Source: Lactarius indigo (Eukaryota; Basidiomycota; Agaricomycetes; Russulales; Russulaceae). From it: DNA of 64,000 bases. Position 1 is the stretch's first letter. Each line of letters starts with the position of its first letter. The stretch is from contig JAFKAC010000005.1 in the NCBI GenBank assembly GCA_025766275.1, positions 1,426,001 through 1,490,000 on the forward strand, in the 5' to 3' direction. Shown piece by piece: positions 1-12,317 of the stretch. The notes under the pieces were generated by a model that saw only the letters and a list, made by a program, of their open reading frames with translations, had not been told where the DNA came from and ran no database searches. A program made the translations under genes and the position numbers.

Positions 1-1232
1 TAGCACACTTGCTGTGTTCGTGTTAGTGTTCCTGGTGAGTTTGAGCACGGACTCCCTCCACACGATCATAGACTCTTCAAGCTAGTTTCATGACTGACAA
101 AGGGGTTCACTGGCATTCCTCCACGACTTAATATCGGTTATTGTCGTCCTCCTGTGCTATACACCTGAGTTACTGGGTACCTTTTGGCGAACGCTGGCCA
201 GAACATTTCTAGGTCCCAACACGTGTAATTGGAATCGTAATTACAACGTTGATCGCTGCTCGTCTCTGATAAAGCCTGGCCTGGGCAAACCGCATTTGGC
301 GATATTTCGCTGTCTCGAAGAGTTTCACGACCGCTATCAGAATTCTTCAACGGAGCTTGAGATAGCCCAGTACCCGACGGCCAGTTCCGTTCAAGCTCCG
401 TGTCTTGAAAGGCGCGCGAATCGTCTTGAGTATTAACTTAGCACCTTTAGGATATTAATTTGGTAGTTTGTTGTTCATCTTGCAAACTGTCGAACAGGAG
501 CAACCCCATTGACGGGTGGCCGGACGTACGGCACAATTTATTGTCTCCACAGAAGCGACGCCTCATGGAGCTTTCCAACAAGAGATCCGTGTCAGCTCGA
601 ACAGTTGTCCAGCCTTTTTTTTTTTATATAAAAAAAAAGTTCGAAAAGGAAGGTTGGTCGGATCACGTCGGTAGCAACAAGCAAGTGGAGACTCAAAGAA
701 AGCAAAAAAAAAAAAAGAAAGAGGAATTACGTGTTGGTGTGTATATATATCCTGACACCTATACCGGTGGTTTGACGGAAGCAACAACGTGGTTGTCAAG
801 TTGACACCGGACTGTCATCCATTATTTTCGAAAGCAGATTTCTTGGCAGATTTTCTGATCATTCGCAGTTCCGAGTCGTTCGTCTGGCATTCCCCGAAGG
901 GGGCTGTTACAACAATGTGATCTGTGATCTGCAGTGGTGACCCGGTCACGGTCTGACCCAAGTTGCAGGAGACTTGTGGGCCGTTTTACAGTACGACTAC
1001 ATCCAAACCTATCGACCCCAGCAATGTAATCTAAAGCGACCTCCGTTTCCACCTTGAGACCTTCCCCCGCAACGGTGAACCTCTACAATTTTTTTTTTCG
1101 AAACCTTCATCGTACGGGGTCAAAAGGCACAGAACCGCCTGTTGTTCATTTGATCCAGTGAAAATTGCCAATGGATACAGTGTTGATCATACAGAAGTAC
1201 AATACAAGTGAAAAGGGTATGTCATTCTTCCA
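1..1232. other. No recognisable gene
   Basis: Six-frame reading gives only short, composition-like frames with no familiar motif. The stretch holds an AT-rich hairpin (a run of 11 T, then ATATA, then a run of A, about 615-638) and a second A-rich run near 700. It follows the 3' end of DUO1 and may be intergenic DNA or the edge of a gene outside the window. Confidence 0.4.
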
Positions 1233-2465
1233 TCACGGCCGTTTCGATGTGCCCCGAGGTAGGCTTGTACCCCGCGATGAAGATGCAGACGATGATGGTC
1301 TCGCGATCTTTGAGGGGCCCGGAGCCGTGCCACTTGATGCCCTTGTATGGTTTCCCACGACAGTCGATGAGGCAGAGGCTACAGCAGAGCAGTTCACGAC
1401 GTCAGTATGGTACGGTGTCGTTCGTGAGCACAACGCACCAGCACTCGAAACACCTCTCGCCCCCGCGCGAGCACGCATGGATGCTCGCGTCCCACGTACC
1501 CCTCGCACACCACTCGTACTCCGCGGGGCCATCTTGTCTCTTCTCTCGCGCTCGAGCCGTTCTGCCTCATTGCGCAATGTGCGTTCCAGTTCTTCCTTTT
1601 CCCTTCGTTCTTTCTCCCTCTGTGCAGCAAGTCTGCGCTCCTCTTCCTCGCGACGCCGTTTCTCTTCCTGTGCACGTATTTCCTCCTCGAGAAACGCCTC
1701 GTCCTAGTAGACACGTCTTATTCAGTACGGTTATCCAGAGAATAACGAAAGGGACCACAATACCGCCTCAGCGCCCGTCCATCGCTCATCGAATATGAGC
1801 TGCGTGACCCGCTCAGACTTGGATAGGATGTTGATGTACCTGTTGAGCAACGCGTCTGTTTGCTCGAGCTGCTTCGCGACTCGCTTGTGTCGCAGGACGA
1901 CGACGGATGTAGATTAGTATGACTGAGACACGGAACAGCGGCTCACCTCCGTGCCCGCTTGCGTCTCTCGGAGCGCGTCGTTGTAGGATGCGAAAGCGCC
2001 GTTGAGCTGCCGGAGCACGAAAAGATCGCTCCGTAGCTTTTCTTCGCGCGATTGTGCAGCCGGCTGTGTCGGATCTGCGTCCTCGCCAGCGCGCACAGTC
2101 ACGTCTGCCGCGACGCTGTCATCATTTCCATCGTCATCACCTCCCTTTTGTCCCTCCTCCCCTCCCCATCCCTCCCCATCCTCCTCCTCCTCCTCTAGCA
2201 TAACCGGCGCGCCAGCGCCCTGCGAATGAATGATGGGCGCGCCAAAACCGAGGGCCTGAGCGATCGACGGTCGCGTTTTTGGATTGTTTCGACGAGCTTG
2301 GGCTGGCCGTTGGGGGAGGGGATTGTCGGGGTAGAGCTCAGAAAGTGAGAGATCATCACCACCTGGGCCTGTGCGAGAACTCGAGCCGACAGAGGTCAAT
2401 GAAAATTGAGGAGACTCAGAAAGAAGCTGCGAATCGCCAGAAGGGGGGATTTCAAGAGAGTCCAT
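1233..2465 (-). CDS. DUO1: DASH/DAM1 complex subunit DUO1
   Basis: Kinetochore protein of the fungal DASH ring, which couples chromosomes to spindle microtubules. The N-terminal 120 residues are acidic and low-complexity. The family core follows: LRQLNGAFASYNDAL, then after an intron near 1945 a stretch containing KQLEQTDALLNRYINIL and ERWTGAEA, and after a second intron (about 1700-1755) a long charged coiled coil (EEEIRAQEEKRRREEEER). The C-terminus is rich in RG and RGT (RGVRGTRAS, RGTSLPRGTSKRP), as in DUO1 proteins. The ATG at 2465 (MDSLEIPPSG) is the first real ATG; the upstream in-frame codons lack one. A third intron near 1380-1440 (GTGCGT...TGTAG) is likely and keeps the frame. Identification is firm for the core; the exact end is less certain. 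Confidence 0.82.
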
Positions 2466-2849
2466 TGGGATTACGACACTCTGCCAGCTGTCGTGCCAGG
2501 CGCTGATAAACCGAAAATCGCGCAAATGTCTGCCAGTGGCCTACTTGGTGGCCTATGAACACCACACTGTTCTATTGTGCCCGGGCCGACGCACCAGTGA
2601 TCGACGACCGGGCTCAGAGTCACTAGTCACTTAATACAGCCCCCGCTCATTTGTAGAATCGAATAGTCTACCGTCGCAATCCTCATACGAGTTCTCCGAC
2701 TGGCATAGGCAAGCGCGAACCCGACTCGAATGCATCATAATTGACTAGTACTTCAACTTGCTAGTGACTAATTGAAGAGTTCGCGTCGCGTCACAGCGTG
2801 ACATGCATCTAGATCCGTGACCACTCTATAGACACGTTCTAACTTGAAT
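2466..2849. promoter_or_regulatory. Divergent intergenic region DUO1 / F-box gene
   Basis: The region separates two start codons that point away from each other, so it must hold both promoters. No clear TATA box or other named element was picked out. Confidence 0.4.
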
Positions 2850-4655
2850 ATGTCAAGCGCACCGAGCTGGAAGAAATTCTTCGCGGAAGGTATAGAACAC
2901 TTTCGGTGTCAAGACATAGACAAGGCACTCGAGTCCTTTGACCAGGTAAGGGGCACCTCCCTCTTGGCTCGAACGGGTTCGTGATCTTGTCCTCTTTCGC
3001 AGGCTATCAGTCTTGCCAACGATACATCTTATGTACTATACGACTCTCGTGCGTCCGCTTATGAAAAGCGGAATCGCCTCAAAGATGCGTTGCGCGATGC
3101 GAAGAAGACTATAGACATCGCCCCCAAGCAGTGGCACGGCTACTTTCGTTCCGCTCGCCTCTTCGCCGCTCTTGGCCAAACAGACGCTGCATTACGGATG
3201 TGCTCACTGGCACTGGAGCGTCTTGGCGATGGCCCAAAACACGAAGCTCGTCGACGCGAGCTTGCCGATCTGCGTGAGCACCTGGAAGCGCAGACCAAAT
3301 GCCCGGTCTCGGGTATGCCAGTCGAGCTACTCTTGACGATATTCATACTTTCGGGCAATCCCGTCGTCATCTCTCACGTCTGCCGTCGATGGCGTGAGAT
3401 CGCACTTTCACAGCCCACACTTTGGCGTTCTTTGGTCCTCGCGGCACCCGCGAAGAAAGCCCTTCTCAAGGTTCAAGAATGGCACAAACGGTCTCGTGGG
3501 TGGATTGAGGAGCTCATTATCCGTAAATCGCTTGCAGTCATCTTCCCGTCCATTTCTAGCAGGCACCCCGACGATCGCGCAATGTACGCCGAGCTTTTAG
3601 CCACGCTTCGGCACCTGGATTTGACGCAACTCAAAGAAAGCCGTATGGAGGACGTAGATGCGGAAACGTTCTTCTCCGACCTTAGTGACGGTACAAGATA
3701 CGTCCACCAACGCCTGGAAAATCTCTCCGTATCGTGTATGCGTCCCTATGAGGCCATGATCTTTGGATGCCAATACGACGAATTGCCGTGGGAAAACCTA
3801 CACACTTTCAGCATCATCAATGGAGGGTGTGACTGGGCGCGGTTATCGACGTCCATGCGTTGTCTCACATCCTTTGAGTACAAGATGGAACGCTTTGTCA
3901 GCGTTTTCGGACGATTTCATGAGTTCTTACAAGCCAATCCCGGCCTTGAAAAGCTCGTCATCGAGTCAGGCCTATACCACCCGCATTTTCGCCCTGAGGC
4001 CTCAGACTCACTGACGTTGGCTCACCTTCGTCATCTCGAATTAACTGGAATTGTCCCTTTTCGTATTGGACACGGAAATTTCAGTCTTCCCTCGCTCCGA
4101 ATACTCCGGATGACCAAACTCAAAAGTGCGGAGTTTACATTGGCCGAGCTCGTTGAGGACGAAGGGACCTCCTTCGCGGAACTGGTCGAATTCACTGCAA
4201 GAAGCTGTTCCCTAGGGTCGCGAGTCCTCACTTCAGCGTTACTCCGAGCTCCCAAATTGGTTATTTTGAATTGCACCGGCAACGCTGTTAATGTCGTTGC
4301 GGAGTCCTTGGCAAAGCCCTGTATGGCATTACTAAAGGACCCAGCGTCCGGAGATCCCACGCTTAGTCCGACGAAACTACCCATTATGTGCCCTGCGCTC
4401 AGCGTTCTGGACCTTTCTCAATCCGCCGATTTGAAGACGGGCCCGGTCATGCGGATAGTCAAGGAGAGGATCGCCCTAGCAGCATCTCAAGATGGTGGGT
4501 ACCAGCTACCTAGGCAGGATGGGAATCGAGTTGTTTCGTGTATTCAGGCTCTCAGCGTCGATGAATGCCCCCATATTGAGGCAGAGATATTGTCTTGGTT
4601 TCGGAAGAACGTACCAAAGTTTAGCTGTCGTTACGAGTTGAGACAAAAGAGATGA
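2850..4655 (+). CDS. F-box protein with N-terminal TPR-like repeats
   Basis: Probable substrate-recognition subunit of an SCF ubiquitin ligase. Exon 1 (2850-2945) starts MSSAPSWKKFF; the intron is 2946-3002 (GTAAGG...GCAG) and exon 2 runs to the TGA at 4653. Residues 1 to about 100 form two or three TPR-like helical pairs (EGIEHFRCQDIDKALESF, SAYEKRNRLKDALRDAKK, RSARLFAALGQTDAALRM). An F-box follows: GMPVELLLTIFILSG...VCRRWREIALSQPTLW. The remaining 350 residues read as irregular leucine-rich repeats (LRHLDLTQLK, LRHLELTG, LSVLDLSQ). TPR plus F-box plus LRR is a common Agaricomycete layout. The substrate cannot be inferred. The gene is intact and converges on the receptor gene downstream. Confidence 0.85.
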
Positions 4656-5091
4656 TATCAATCCAGTATTATACACCCGCCAGTCTTCCCGTTTGTCTTC
4701 TATATGTCGTAGGTGACCATCAACTTGTACCACCTCTTCTTCCTTATGCCCCCAGACAGACCGGCAATAGACCTCCACTTCATGTCCCCCAGCTCATTGC
4801 TACCAACTATAGAAGTTTCTTCGAGTCCCTGGGAAGGTACAGGTACGTCATGGCTATAGAAAATACATTGGCGAGAAAAAGGGCGAGAAAATAGAGATAA
4901 ATTTGTGACCTCGTGACTACACATCCGAACCATCTGAACCAGGTCGGTGGGGATAATACCGTGATTGATGTAACTAGTTTCTGGTAGTTTTCATAGCCGT
5001 ATCAATGTCAGTGATGGGGTGGAAATAAAAATCAGGTGAGTACTACCTGTACTGTGATCGGCGACCGGTGACCCATTATTCTTCAAAATCC
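4656..5091. other. Convergent intergenic spacer
   Basis: The spacer lies between the 3' ends of the F-box gene and the ankyrin receptor gene. I see no coding signal in it. Confidence 0.45.
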
Positions 5092-8000
5092 TCATACATA
5101 CGTATCGCGCTTTGACAAGAACTCTGCGACCTTGTGCCTCCCGCTGACCACCGCTTCTTGTCTTGGAGTCCGCCCACTGGCGTTCCGAGCGTCCACATCT
5201 GCGCCACGCTCTACTAAGAGTAGGGCAATATCGAGGTGCCCACACCCCGATGCAGAATGCAACGCGGTCCACCCATACCTCGTTTTTGTGTTCACATCAG
5301 CGCCACGGTCGAGTAATAATCGCGCAACTTCCAGGTTTCCTTTTAATGACGCATACTGTAGTGAGGTCCAGCCGCCTTGGTTTCGTGAGTTCACGTTCGC
5401 ACCGCGCTCAATCAGCAATTCTGCTACCTCGAGTTTCCCCCTGAACGATGCAGAATGCAATGCGGTGGTGCGACGACTATCCATTTCGTTGATATCGGAG
5501 CCATGGTCAAGTAATGACCTTACAACCTCGAGCTGCCCATTTGCTGACGCGGATTTCAGCGGCAGTAAGGACTGTTCATTGTCGGGAGGTTCTACCACCT
5601 CTGCGTACTTCCGTCGTGGCTGTAGAGTATTGGGGGGATTTTGTGGTTGGAGGTGTGATAGGAAGCCCGCAACCTCAAGGTTCCCGTGCTCGAGTGCCAA
5701 GTCCAAGGGGGTCTTAGTGTTGTCATCACGTATATTGAAATCCGCGCCACTCTCGAGAAGGAGCTTCACGATGTCAAGATGGCCGTTGCTTGCTGCTGAA
5801 TGCAATGGGGTACCGCCTTTGTGAGTGGGGGAATCCACGTCTGCACCATTATCAATTAAGAGCCGAACGACATCCAAATGTCCGTTATCCGATGCTGTAT
5901 TCAGCGGGGTCCAGTCGTCCCAGGTTCGAGAATTCACATTCGCCCCCTCCTGGATCAGTAGCCGTGATATCTCCAGGTGTCCGAGAGAGGAAGCTATTGT
6001 CAATGGTGTCTCGCGACCTTTTGATAAAATATCGACATCTGCGTTGTGCTCGAGTAGCAAACGCACAATATCAGCGCGTCCGTCTTGCGACGCTCTGTGC
6101 AGTGGATTGTACCCCCCGCTATCTCGGACATTTACATCAGCGCCACACCGAAGAAGTAAGCACGCGACATCGATGTCGCCGATATAGAGCGCTGCGGCCC
6201 ATGAAGTCTGGTAATACCCTCCCCTGGCATCAATATCCCCTGGGTGAGTCGCAACCAAGTGTTCTATAAGCCAGCGGAAACGGCAATGTACGGCGTAATA
6301 TAATGGGCCCGCCTCTGGTCGCTCCGGGTGCTTCGTAGGCATGGATTCCCTCCATGTCTCGTCGAGGTCGTATATCCAGACCCATGCGGAGAAGTGCGGC
6401 CTCTCTCGATCAAATAGGCGTTCCGTGGCATTCCGGATGGTCAAAGACACATGGTCGAACCGGCCGTGTTCGAACCAGTGTCGTGCGGCGTAATCAGCTA
6501 GCGGAAACTGCCTAATCCCGTCTTTGTCGATGCGGTCGTCGAATTGAAGTAAGACACCGAGGGAGGCTTGCGCGAGAGTTGCATGTGCCAGGTGGGGGAC
6601 AATGTGATAGCAGGAGAGATCCTCGCTCGCGGTGGCAAGGCGATCCGACGTCAGGAATTCCTTGACGGAAAAATGGGCGAACTGAACGATCCGAGACCCG
6701 TTCACATTGTTGACGGTGATGAGACTGGAGCACGCCGAAAGCACGGCTTCTTCCGCGTCGCCTAGTCGCCAGCCCGTGTTAAATTGTGGGAGCGCTCCTG
6801 CATTGAAACGGACTGCCAGAATCTCTGCAAGTTCCTCGACGCGAAGTGGTCTAACAGATACCGCGAGACACTCGAAGAGTCGGTGTGCGAACTGTCGCTT
6901 CACTTTGTCGATCCTATGTAACGTATGTTTGTATGTTTCGTCCAATGTCTCCGGCAAGTGGTCCAAAATACTTTGGATACTTGCGGGGAAGCATCGGCGC
7001 AAGATGTCCAATAGGCAGTAAACCCACCTGAACCTACGGCATTTATTAAGCAACAGCCAGAAAAACCATAGAAGGATTCGCTTACATGCCGTCTGCTTTT
7101 TCCGAGAGTGTGTTAATAACCAGCCGTTTATTCTCTGCTGTCCATCTTCGCATATTTCGATCGGAGTGTACGACTGTTTTGATGCATACCGAGATGTCTG
7201 CCATTTGTCCATTTTCTTCGTGGAGTAAAACACGGAACAACGCCAAGGGTTCGAGAATGAACCGGATATCGACCTCCGGACGACTGGACACACATATATG
7301 TAAATTTGGAATTTGTAAAATGACAAGATTTTCCAGGAACTGAAGCACATTTTCGCGAGCGGTTGGCATCCCGGAGATGTTAGGGGATTCGTCGAGAGCA
7401 TCGATGATGATGTACGTTGGAGGCTGCCCTGGGACCTTGAGCATGTCCATCAGACATTGGGAGAGTGCCTCGTCTGAAGGCTGCTGTGCTCCTTCATCAT
7501 GATCCAAATAAAAACGAGAAAAGATATGGTGGCAAGCATCAGACTTGGCGCTAAGCTGGAGGAGGATGGAGGAAAGGAGTCCACGTCGGTGTTGTTTCTG
7601 GGTCTCCCTGAAGTCAAAGAAAAAGTAGGCCATCAAAGCTAGTCCAACCCTGCGCATCCTGTCGACCTCTTGGATGATTGCGGACCTAGAAGAGCACGTG
7701 AATACCATTGAAGGCGATGAAGAAACTCCACGTACATCAGAATAGTTTTTCCGGAACCCGCTACGATGAGGGAAATGAATGAATGGATCAGGGTTGTGGC
7801 AAGCTCAATATTGGAAACGCACGTTTACCATGGACCCACAATAGGAAACCCTTCGTATTCCACTCAGTGAAGACGCTTCCCTTGCAGAACCACGTGGCAG
7901 TTCCGTCTTGACGGGTTTCACAGGCAATGTTGTAGTTGGGCGACGGATCCGGCGGGGAAAGCCAACTTCGGGACTCCCTTTGCAAGCGATCACCTGCGAC

Positions 8001-9076
8001 TGACTTTAGCACCACAGGACTACGGTAGTAGGATCGATTGATGACAAACGCTTCATTTTGTTTATATCATTCGCAATTTGTTGCATCATATCTGCCGCCC
8101 TGGTCAGTTTCTGCGACGCCGATTCCCGAACACAGTAAAAGCCCACCCAAAGCCTTCCAGATGCCATCCACTGATAATTTGCCATCTAACGAGACAACTC
8201 TTATATCAAACGTCTATCACAAGCTGAGAACCTTTGCGTACCATTTATGACCACCTTGATATTATTCATAAGTCCGTAGACAACTTCGAGCGTCTGGGCC
8301 ATTGTCATCCGACCTTCCTCTTGGGTGAGACGGTCCAGCCTGTGTAGGACGCCCTCGATCTCGCTTTCTCCTAGCAGCTTCATTGCGAATTTCTCTGTGC
8401 GACGTTGAGCCTTCGCATATCATATCAAAGGGAGGGTTCCACTTACTGAATCTACCTTTCTTAACCTGTTTGGTAGCGAGAGCAAGCACGGAAAGCAACT
8501 CGACCATTATCTTTACGCTTATCTCCGTCATCGAAGGAGTAAAGGGGATGTCGGTGCAGATTCGAAGGCGTTTGAGGAAATTTCCGAGGCATTCAAACAA
8601 ATCGACAAGCGCATCGTAGCTCGAGCTGACACCACTGGCCGTCTGTGGCACTCAGACACGACAAGGCGATGCAGTTGAGGAACGCAATGAGATACGTACT
8701 GCGATGAGAACGTCTACACCAGCAAAGATCGCCTTTGCTGGTCCAAACGGAACCTGGTAACAGAATCGGTGAAAAAAAAGTAAATGGAAAGAAAGAGAAT
8801 ATTTAGACTAACTAAAGTAATGGATGCGCCAAGAACAGCAGATAACGTATGGACGACGTTCACTACCGGGCTAAGCCAGTTGAGTAACTTGCGATTTCCG
8901 TCACGAAAATCTTTGAATTCGTCGGCCTTGTCTCCGAGTAGCTTAAGGATTTCATCAGGAGAACCGCAAGATCGAACGCCGTCGGCAAGAGGGTGATTAG
9001 TGAGGTCAATCCCAACCTGCTTGCTGTAGTCGGCGAGGGCTGCATCGAGGATCGGTTGAAATGATGTAGAAGGCAT
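5092..9076 (-). CDS. NLR-like STAND receptor: Goodbye-NACHT-ankyrin
   Basis: Predicted cytosolic signal-transduction NTPase of the fungal NLR class, about 1,170 residues from roughly nine exons. The start is MPSTSFQPILDAAL at 9076. Residues 1 to about 230 form the fungal STAND N-terminal Goodbye domain (FKDFRDGNRKLLNWL, SGVSSSYDALVDLFE, PFTPSMTEI), pieced together over introns near 8760, 8690, 8430 and 8220. A linker with RSWLSPPDPSPNYNIA leads to the NACHT P-loop AGSGKT, which is created by splicing near 7760-7845. Walker B is YIIIDALDES (near 7400) and a further NACHT motif is ICVSSRPEVD. An intron at 7034-7085 joins KADGM to FRWVYCLL. About 11 ankyrin repeats follow to the stop. Every junction reads in frame, so the gene looks intact. 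Ligand and output are unknown; a role in non-self or damage sensing is inferred from the family. Confidence 0.88.
5104..6215 (-). repeat. Ankyrin repeat array (about 11 units) in the receptor
   Basis: Units of about 33 residues repeat the pattern TPLHxASxxGHLxVVRLLLexGADVN. One longer insertion with a PxxNTLQPRRK linker separates units 6 and 7. Repeats 2-5 and 8-10 match the consensus best; the first and last units are degenerate caps. This is the presumed ligand-binding region. Confidence 0.85.
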
Positions 9077-10946
9077 ATGTTTACAGTCTCTCGCAGAGAT
9101 GTGCTTGGGTAGTAGCACCGGATGAGTGGGCAGGAGAAAGGCGCATAGTCAATACTTAAACCAAGCGAGGCCACCGATCGCACCAGCTCTGCTACTTGCA
9201 TCCACCGCCACAATTTGACGATATGGGACACTTCCGAAGCTTCTTTTGTGCACTACATTAGATGGCCAGCCACACGTCCGATCACTGAACCTAGTTATAC
9301 TTAGTGATCATACACCTGTAGACTGGCTTCGTATTCGTGCGAAGGCAGTTGTCCGCGAGGAGTGAGCAACGAAGATTAGGACGGTGTCTGGCACAAGTTG
9401 TGAGGGCTCCTCCAGTTTGGAAAGAAAGTGAGCAACGAGGCTCAGATTGCATTTCGAATATGCTCAATGCGTTGACTTATCGCGATCTTCAATGGAAAGT
9501 GTCCGAATCATCGCGTCGGCGGCGTTATCCTGTACGAGTCGACCACAAATGAGGTATGTGTTCGAGAGGTGCCTATCCACCCCTATTCTCGCTCGACAAA
9601 AATGGGCGACATCACTATCAGGGAGTAGAAGAGCAATACACCGACACTGCAACGTTACCTTTTCGGGCTTTTAACACGGGTGTCAGGCCGTAATCTCGAC
9701 AGAAGTCGCCGAGAAACCTCCAGACGGCGACGACCAGCGGGCGCAAATGATTCCAACGGGCGCAAATGATTCCAACAGGCGAACAAAGCGTGATACGCCG
9801 AAGGGAAAGTAGTACTGATGAAGTGGATGGATATCCCACTTGGGTGGGTCGATCACGATCAGTAAGAGTCGCAGGAGCAAGACAATGGCAGGCGGAGACG
9901 ATGAAAAACAGTAAGGTAGGAACTGCATACGCTGGATTACCTTACTCAGCGGCCCTCAGAATTCGTGGTGTCCAGTCTTCCAGGCGAATCTGAAGAGGGG
10001 GGGACATAATAAGGATAAACGAGGCCCATCACTTGGTCTGATGTGCTCAGGCTGCACTTTTCAACAATTTGATGGTGGTGTATTACAGTGAAGGAGACGT
10101 TATCGCGATGAGGATTATTGCGATCACGGAGTGCCCGAATGAGTGGTGGCCTAGAATGACGGCAGGTATGGACGGAGATCTTTGCATTTTTTCCAAAGAG
10201 CCCCAAAAAAAACTCCAGGGGAAAAAGGACAAGCGCTCGTGGGAAAGCTCCATCGCGAAAAGTGATATTGATTAAATCCACCTCCCAGGCAGCATCTCCT
10301 GGGAATGTGGACGATCGATGAGGGATAATAATGATAACACTGGCATCTCCTCAGGAGTGGGATCCTTGAGTTTCTCTGGTAGTTGGTTGATGGACGTCAA
10401 GTTACAGACATCCAATCAAAGATGGGGGAGGCAAAAAGAGCGTATAGTGGGCTTCTACCACGCACCGAGCCTGAGACCTGAGATCGAATGATGTTTCGCC
10501 ATGCCTCGCGCCTCGCGAGATTCCCGCACATCCCATCTATTTGAGAACAGCATCATCGCCAGTTAGTCCAAAGCGTCTCCCGGGGAGTTGGGACTTACGC
10601 TCACTCACCTGTGCCATAAAACCCCTTCTGCCAGTGACGTTTGATACGGTACTGGATATAGCGAGTGGGTACAGCTGCTACCCTTCCCACTGGATCCGGT
10701 GAGCGTGCGCGGGGAATAGGTTGTGACGAGGATAATGTGCGCGGCATCCACGAGTAGCCCGCTTTGATATGGGACAGACTAGAACGGCATGCTACTTCAC
10801 TGGAGAAGGTAGATGGCGTAGAGCAGCGGGAAGGACATCGTCGGGCTGAATCCGGTTCGTTCTATATTAGGAAACTGCATGCGTGTTATTTCCCGACCCG
10901 AGGACAAAGCGCCCAGGGTTACCTATCAGCTGCACCGACAGCATCA
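9077..10946. other. Gene-poor region
   Basis: Short frames only, none with a recognisable motif or good splice structure. It contains a perfect 19-base tandem duplication at 9739-9776. The right end must hold the derlin promoter and 5' leader; the left end holds the receptor promoter. Confidence 0.4.
9739..9776. repeat. 19-base tandem duplication, two perfect copies
   Basis: The unit GGGCGCAAATGATTCCAAC occurs twice in direct succession with no mismatch. No function is evident; replication slippage is the simplest origin. Confidence 0.9.
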
Positions 10947-11913
10947 ATGCCTGTTGGGTTGGAAGCCTGGTTCACGCAAATACCCCCCGTAACACGCACA
11001 TGGCTTGCTCTGGCCGTCATCACAAGCGTGGCAGTCGTACGTGCCACTCCTCCTCTCACCACGGACGAATACCTGACACCGTCCCGTCCTCGCACATAGC
11101 AATGCCAATTGGTGACGCCTTTGCAACTCTACTTTAGCTTCAAGGCCGCCTTCCGGAATGCACAGGTAATGTGTTCCTCCTATACACCCCCGCTCACTCG
11201 TCTCATACTTTGTTTGGTGCAGCCATGGCGGATGTTCACCACATTCTTCTACTTTGGCTCTATATCCCTAGACTTTGTCTTCCACCTGTTCTTCTTGTGA
11301 GTGCATCATCTATATAAACGATCGCCCGTGCTGACAGCGTACGGAAAATTTTCCCCGACTGGCGATGGCAACAGCATGCGCTACAGCCGCATGCTCGAAG
11401 AGTCCTCGTTCGCGAACCGCAGAGCCGATTACTTCTGGCTTCTCTTTCTCTCTTCTCTTATGCTTCTCGTACGTCTCCTCCCCCCCCGCGTAAGTATCTC
11501 CTGGAGCGCGCACAACCTTATCAATATTCCAGGGTCTATCCCCGCTCTTCAACCTCCCATTCCTATCTTCGCCGCTCGCCTACGTGCCGATCTACTTTTG
11601 GTCCAGGCGCCACCCTTCCACGCCTATCTCGCTCTTCGGCCTCCTCACCATAACCGCGCCGTACCTCCCCTTCGCGCTCGTCGCGTTCTCCTGGGTGCTG
11701 AGTGGCACGTGGCGCGCCGCGGCGAGCGATCTCGTCGGCTGCGCCGTCGGCCACGTAGGCTGGTTCATCCGTGACGTGTGGACCCGCGAGATGGTGGGTG
11801 GGCCGACCATACTCAGCGAGGCACCGGAACCATTGTCAGTTTTTACTTCTCCCCCATCGTTCCCGTTGTACTAATCATTTTCTCTCAGGAGGCGGCTATT
11901 TGGTGATCTCTGA
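10947..11913 (+). CDS. Derlin family protein (Der1-like)
   Basis: ER multi-pass rhomboid pseudoprotease used in ER-associated degradation and retrotranslocation of misfolded proteins. Six exons join cleanly: MPVGLEAWFTQIPPVTRTWL; then QCQLVTPLQLYFSFKAAFRN; then PWRMFTTFFYFG with SLDFVFHLFF; then MRYSRMLEESSFANRRADYFW; then a long exon with PLFNLPFLSSPLAYVPIYFW and NPISLFG-like FGLLTITAPYLPFA; then a tiny last exon RRLFGDL. The WR motif (PWRMFTTFFYFG) is the derlin hallmark, and the Ser-His dyad of active rhomboids is absent as expected. About 210 residues with 4-6 membrane segments, the usual length. Derlin is secure; which paralogue (DER1 or DFM1 type) is not. Confidence 0.9.
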
Positions 11914-12317
11914 ATGCGTTACCTACCCGCTTGTGAAACAACCAGCAGTGGATTTCTTCTGCTTTCTCCGTGTCAGAGCTACCGACGATATTTATTGTCA
12001 CGGTCCCAGCTGGCATCCGAGCCAGTCGTAAAACTCCTGTACATTGATTGCACGTATACACCAGGGGCATGGTATGTGAAGCGAACCGGGTGATAGGAGA
12101 AAACAAGATAACCAGAGAAAAAAAATAAGCATAAAGAGATCGGTTGAGGAGGGTAAGTAGCGTCTCGCAATTCTGAAGGATTTATGTACAAATCAAACGT
12201 ACGAATTGCTATGTTAGCGAGGAGAGGCGCCGGCGCAGGAAGAAACGGAGCATTCCCAGAACACTCGAGAATGCGCACGCACCAGAGGCGCACAATACGG
12301 AAAAGGGTTGGGCGTAT
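11914..12317. other. Convergent intergenic spacer
   Basis: The spacer lies between the 3' ends of derlin and the low-complexity gene. It is AT-rich in parts with no coding signal. Confidence 0.45.

Noticed and set aside
1165..1798. Plus-strand frames opposite DUO1
   Set aside because: The Ser/Arg-rich translation is the complement of the DUO1 coiled coil.
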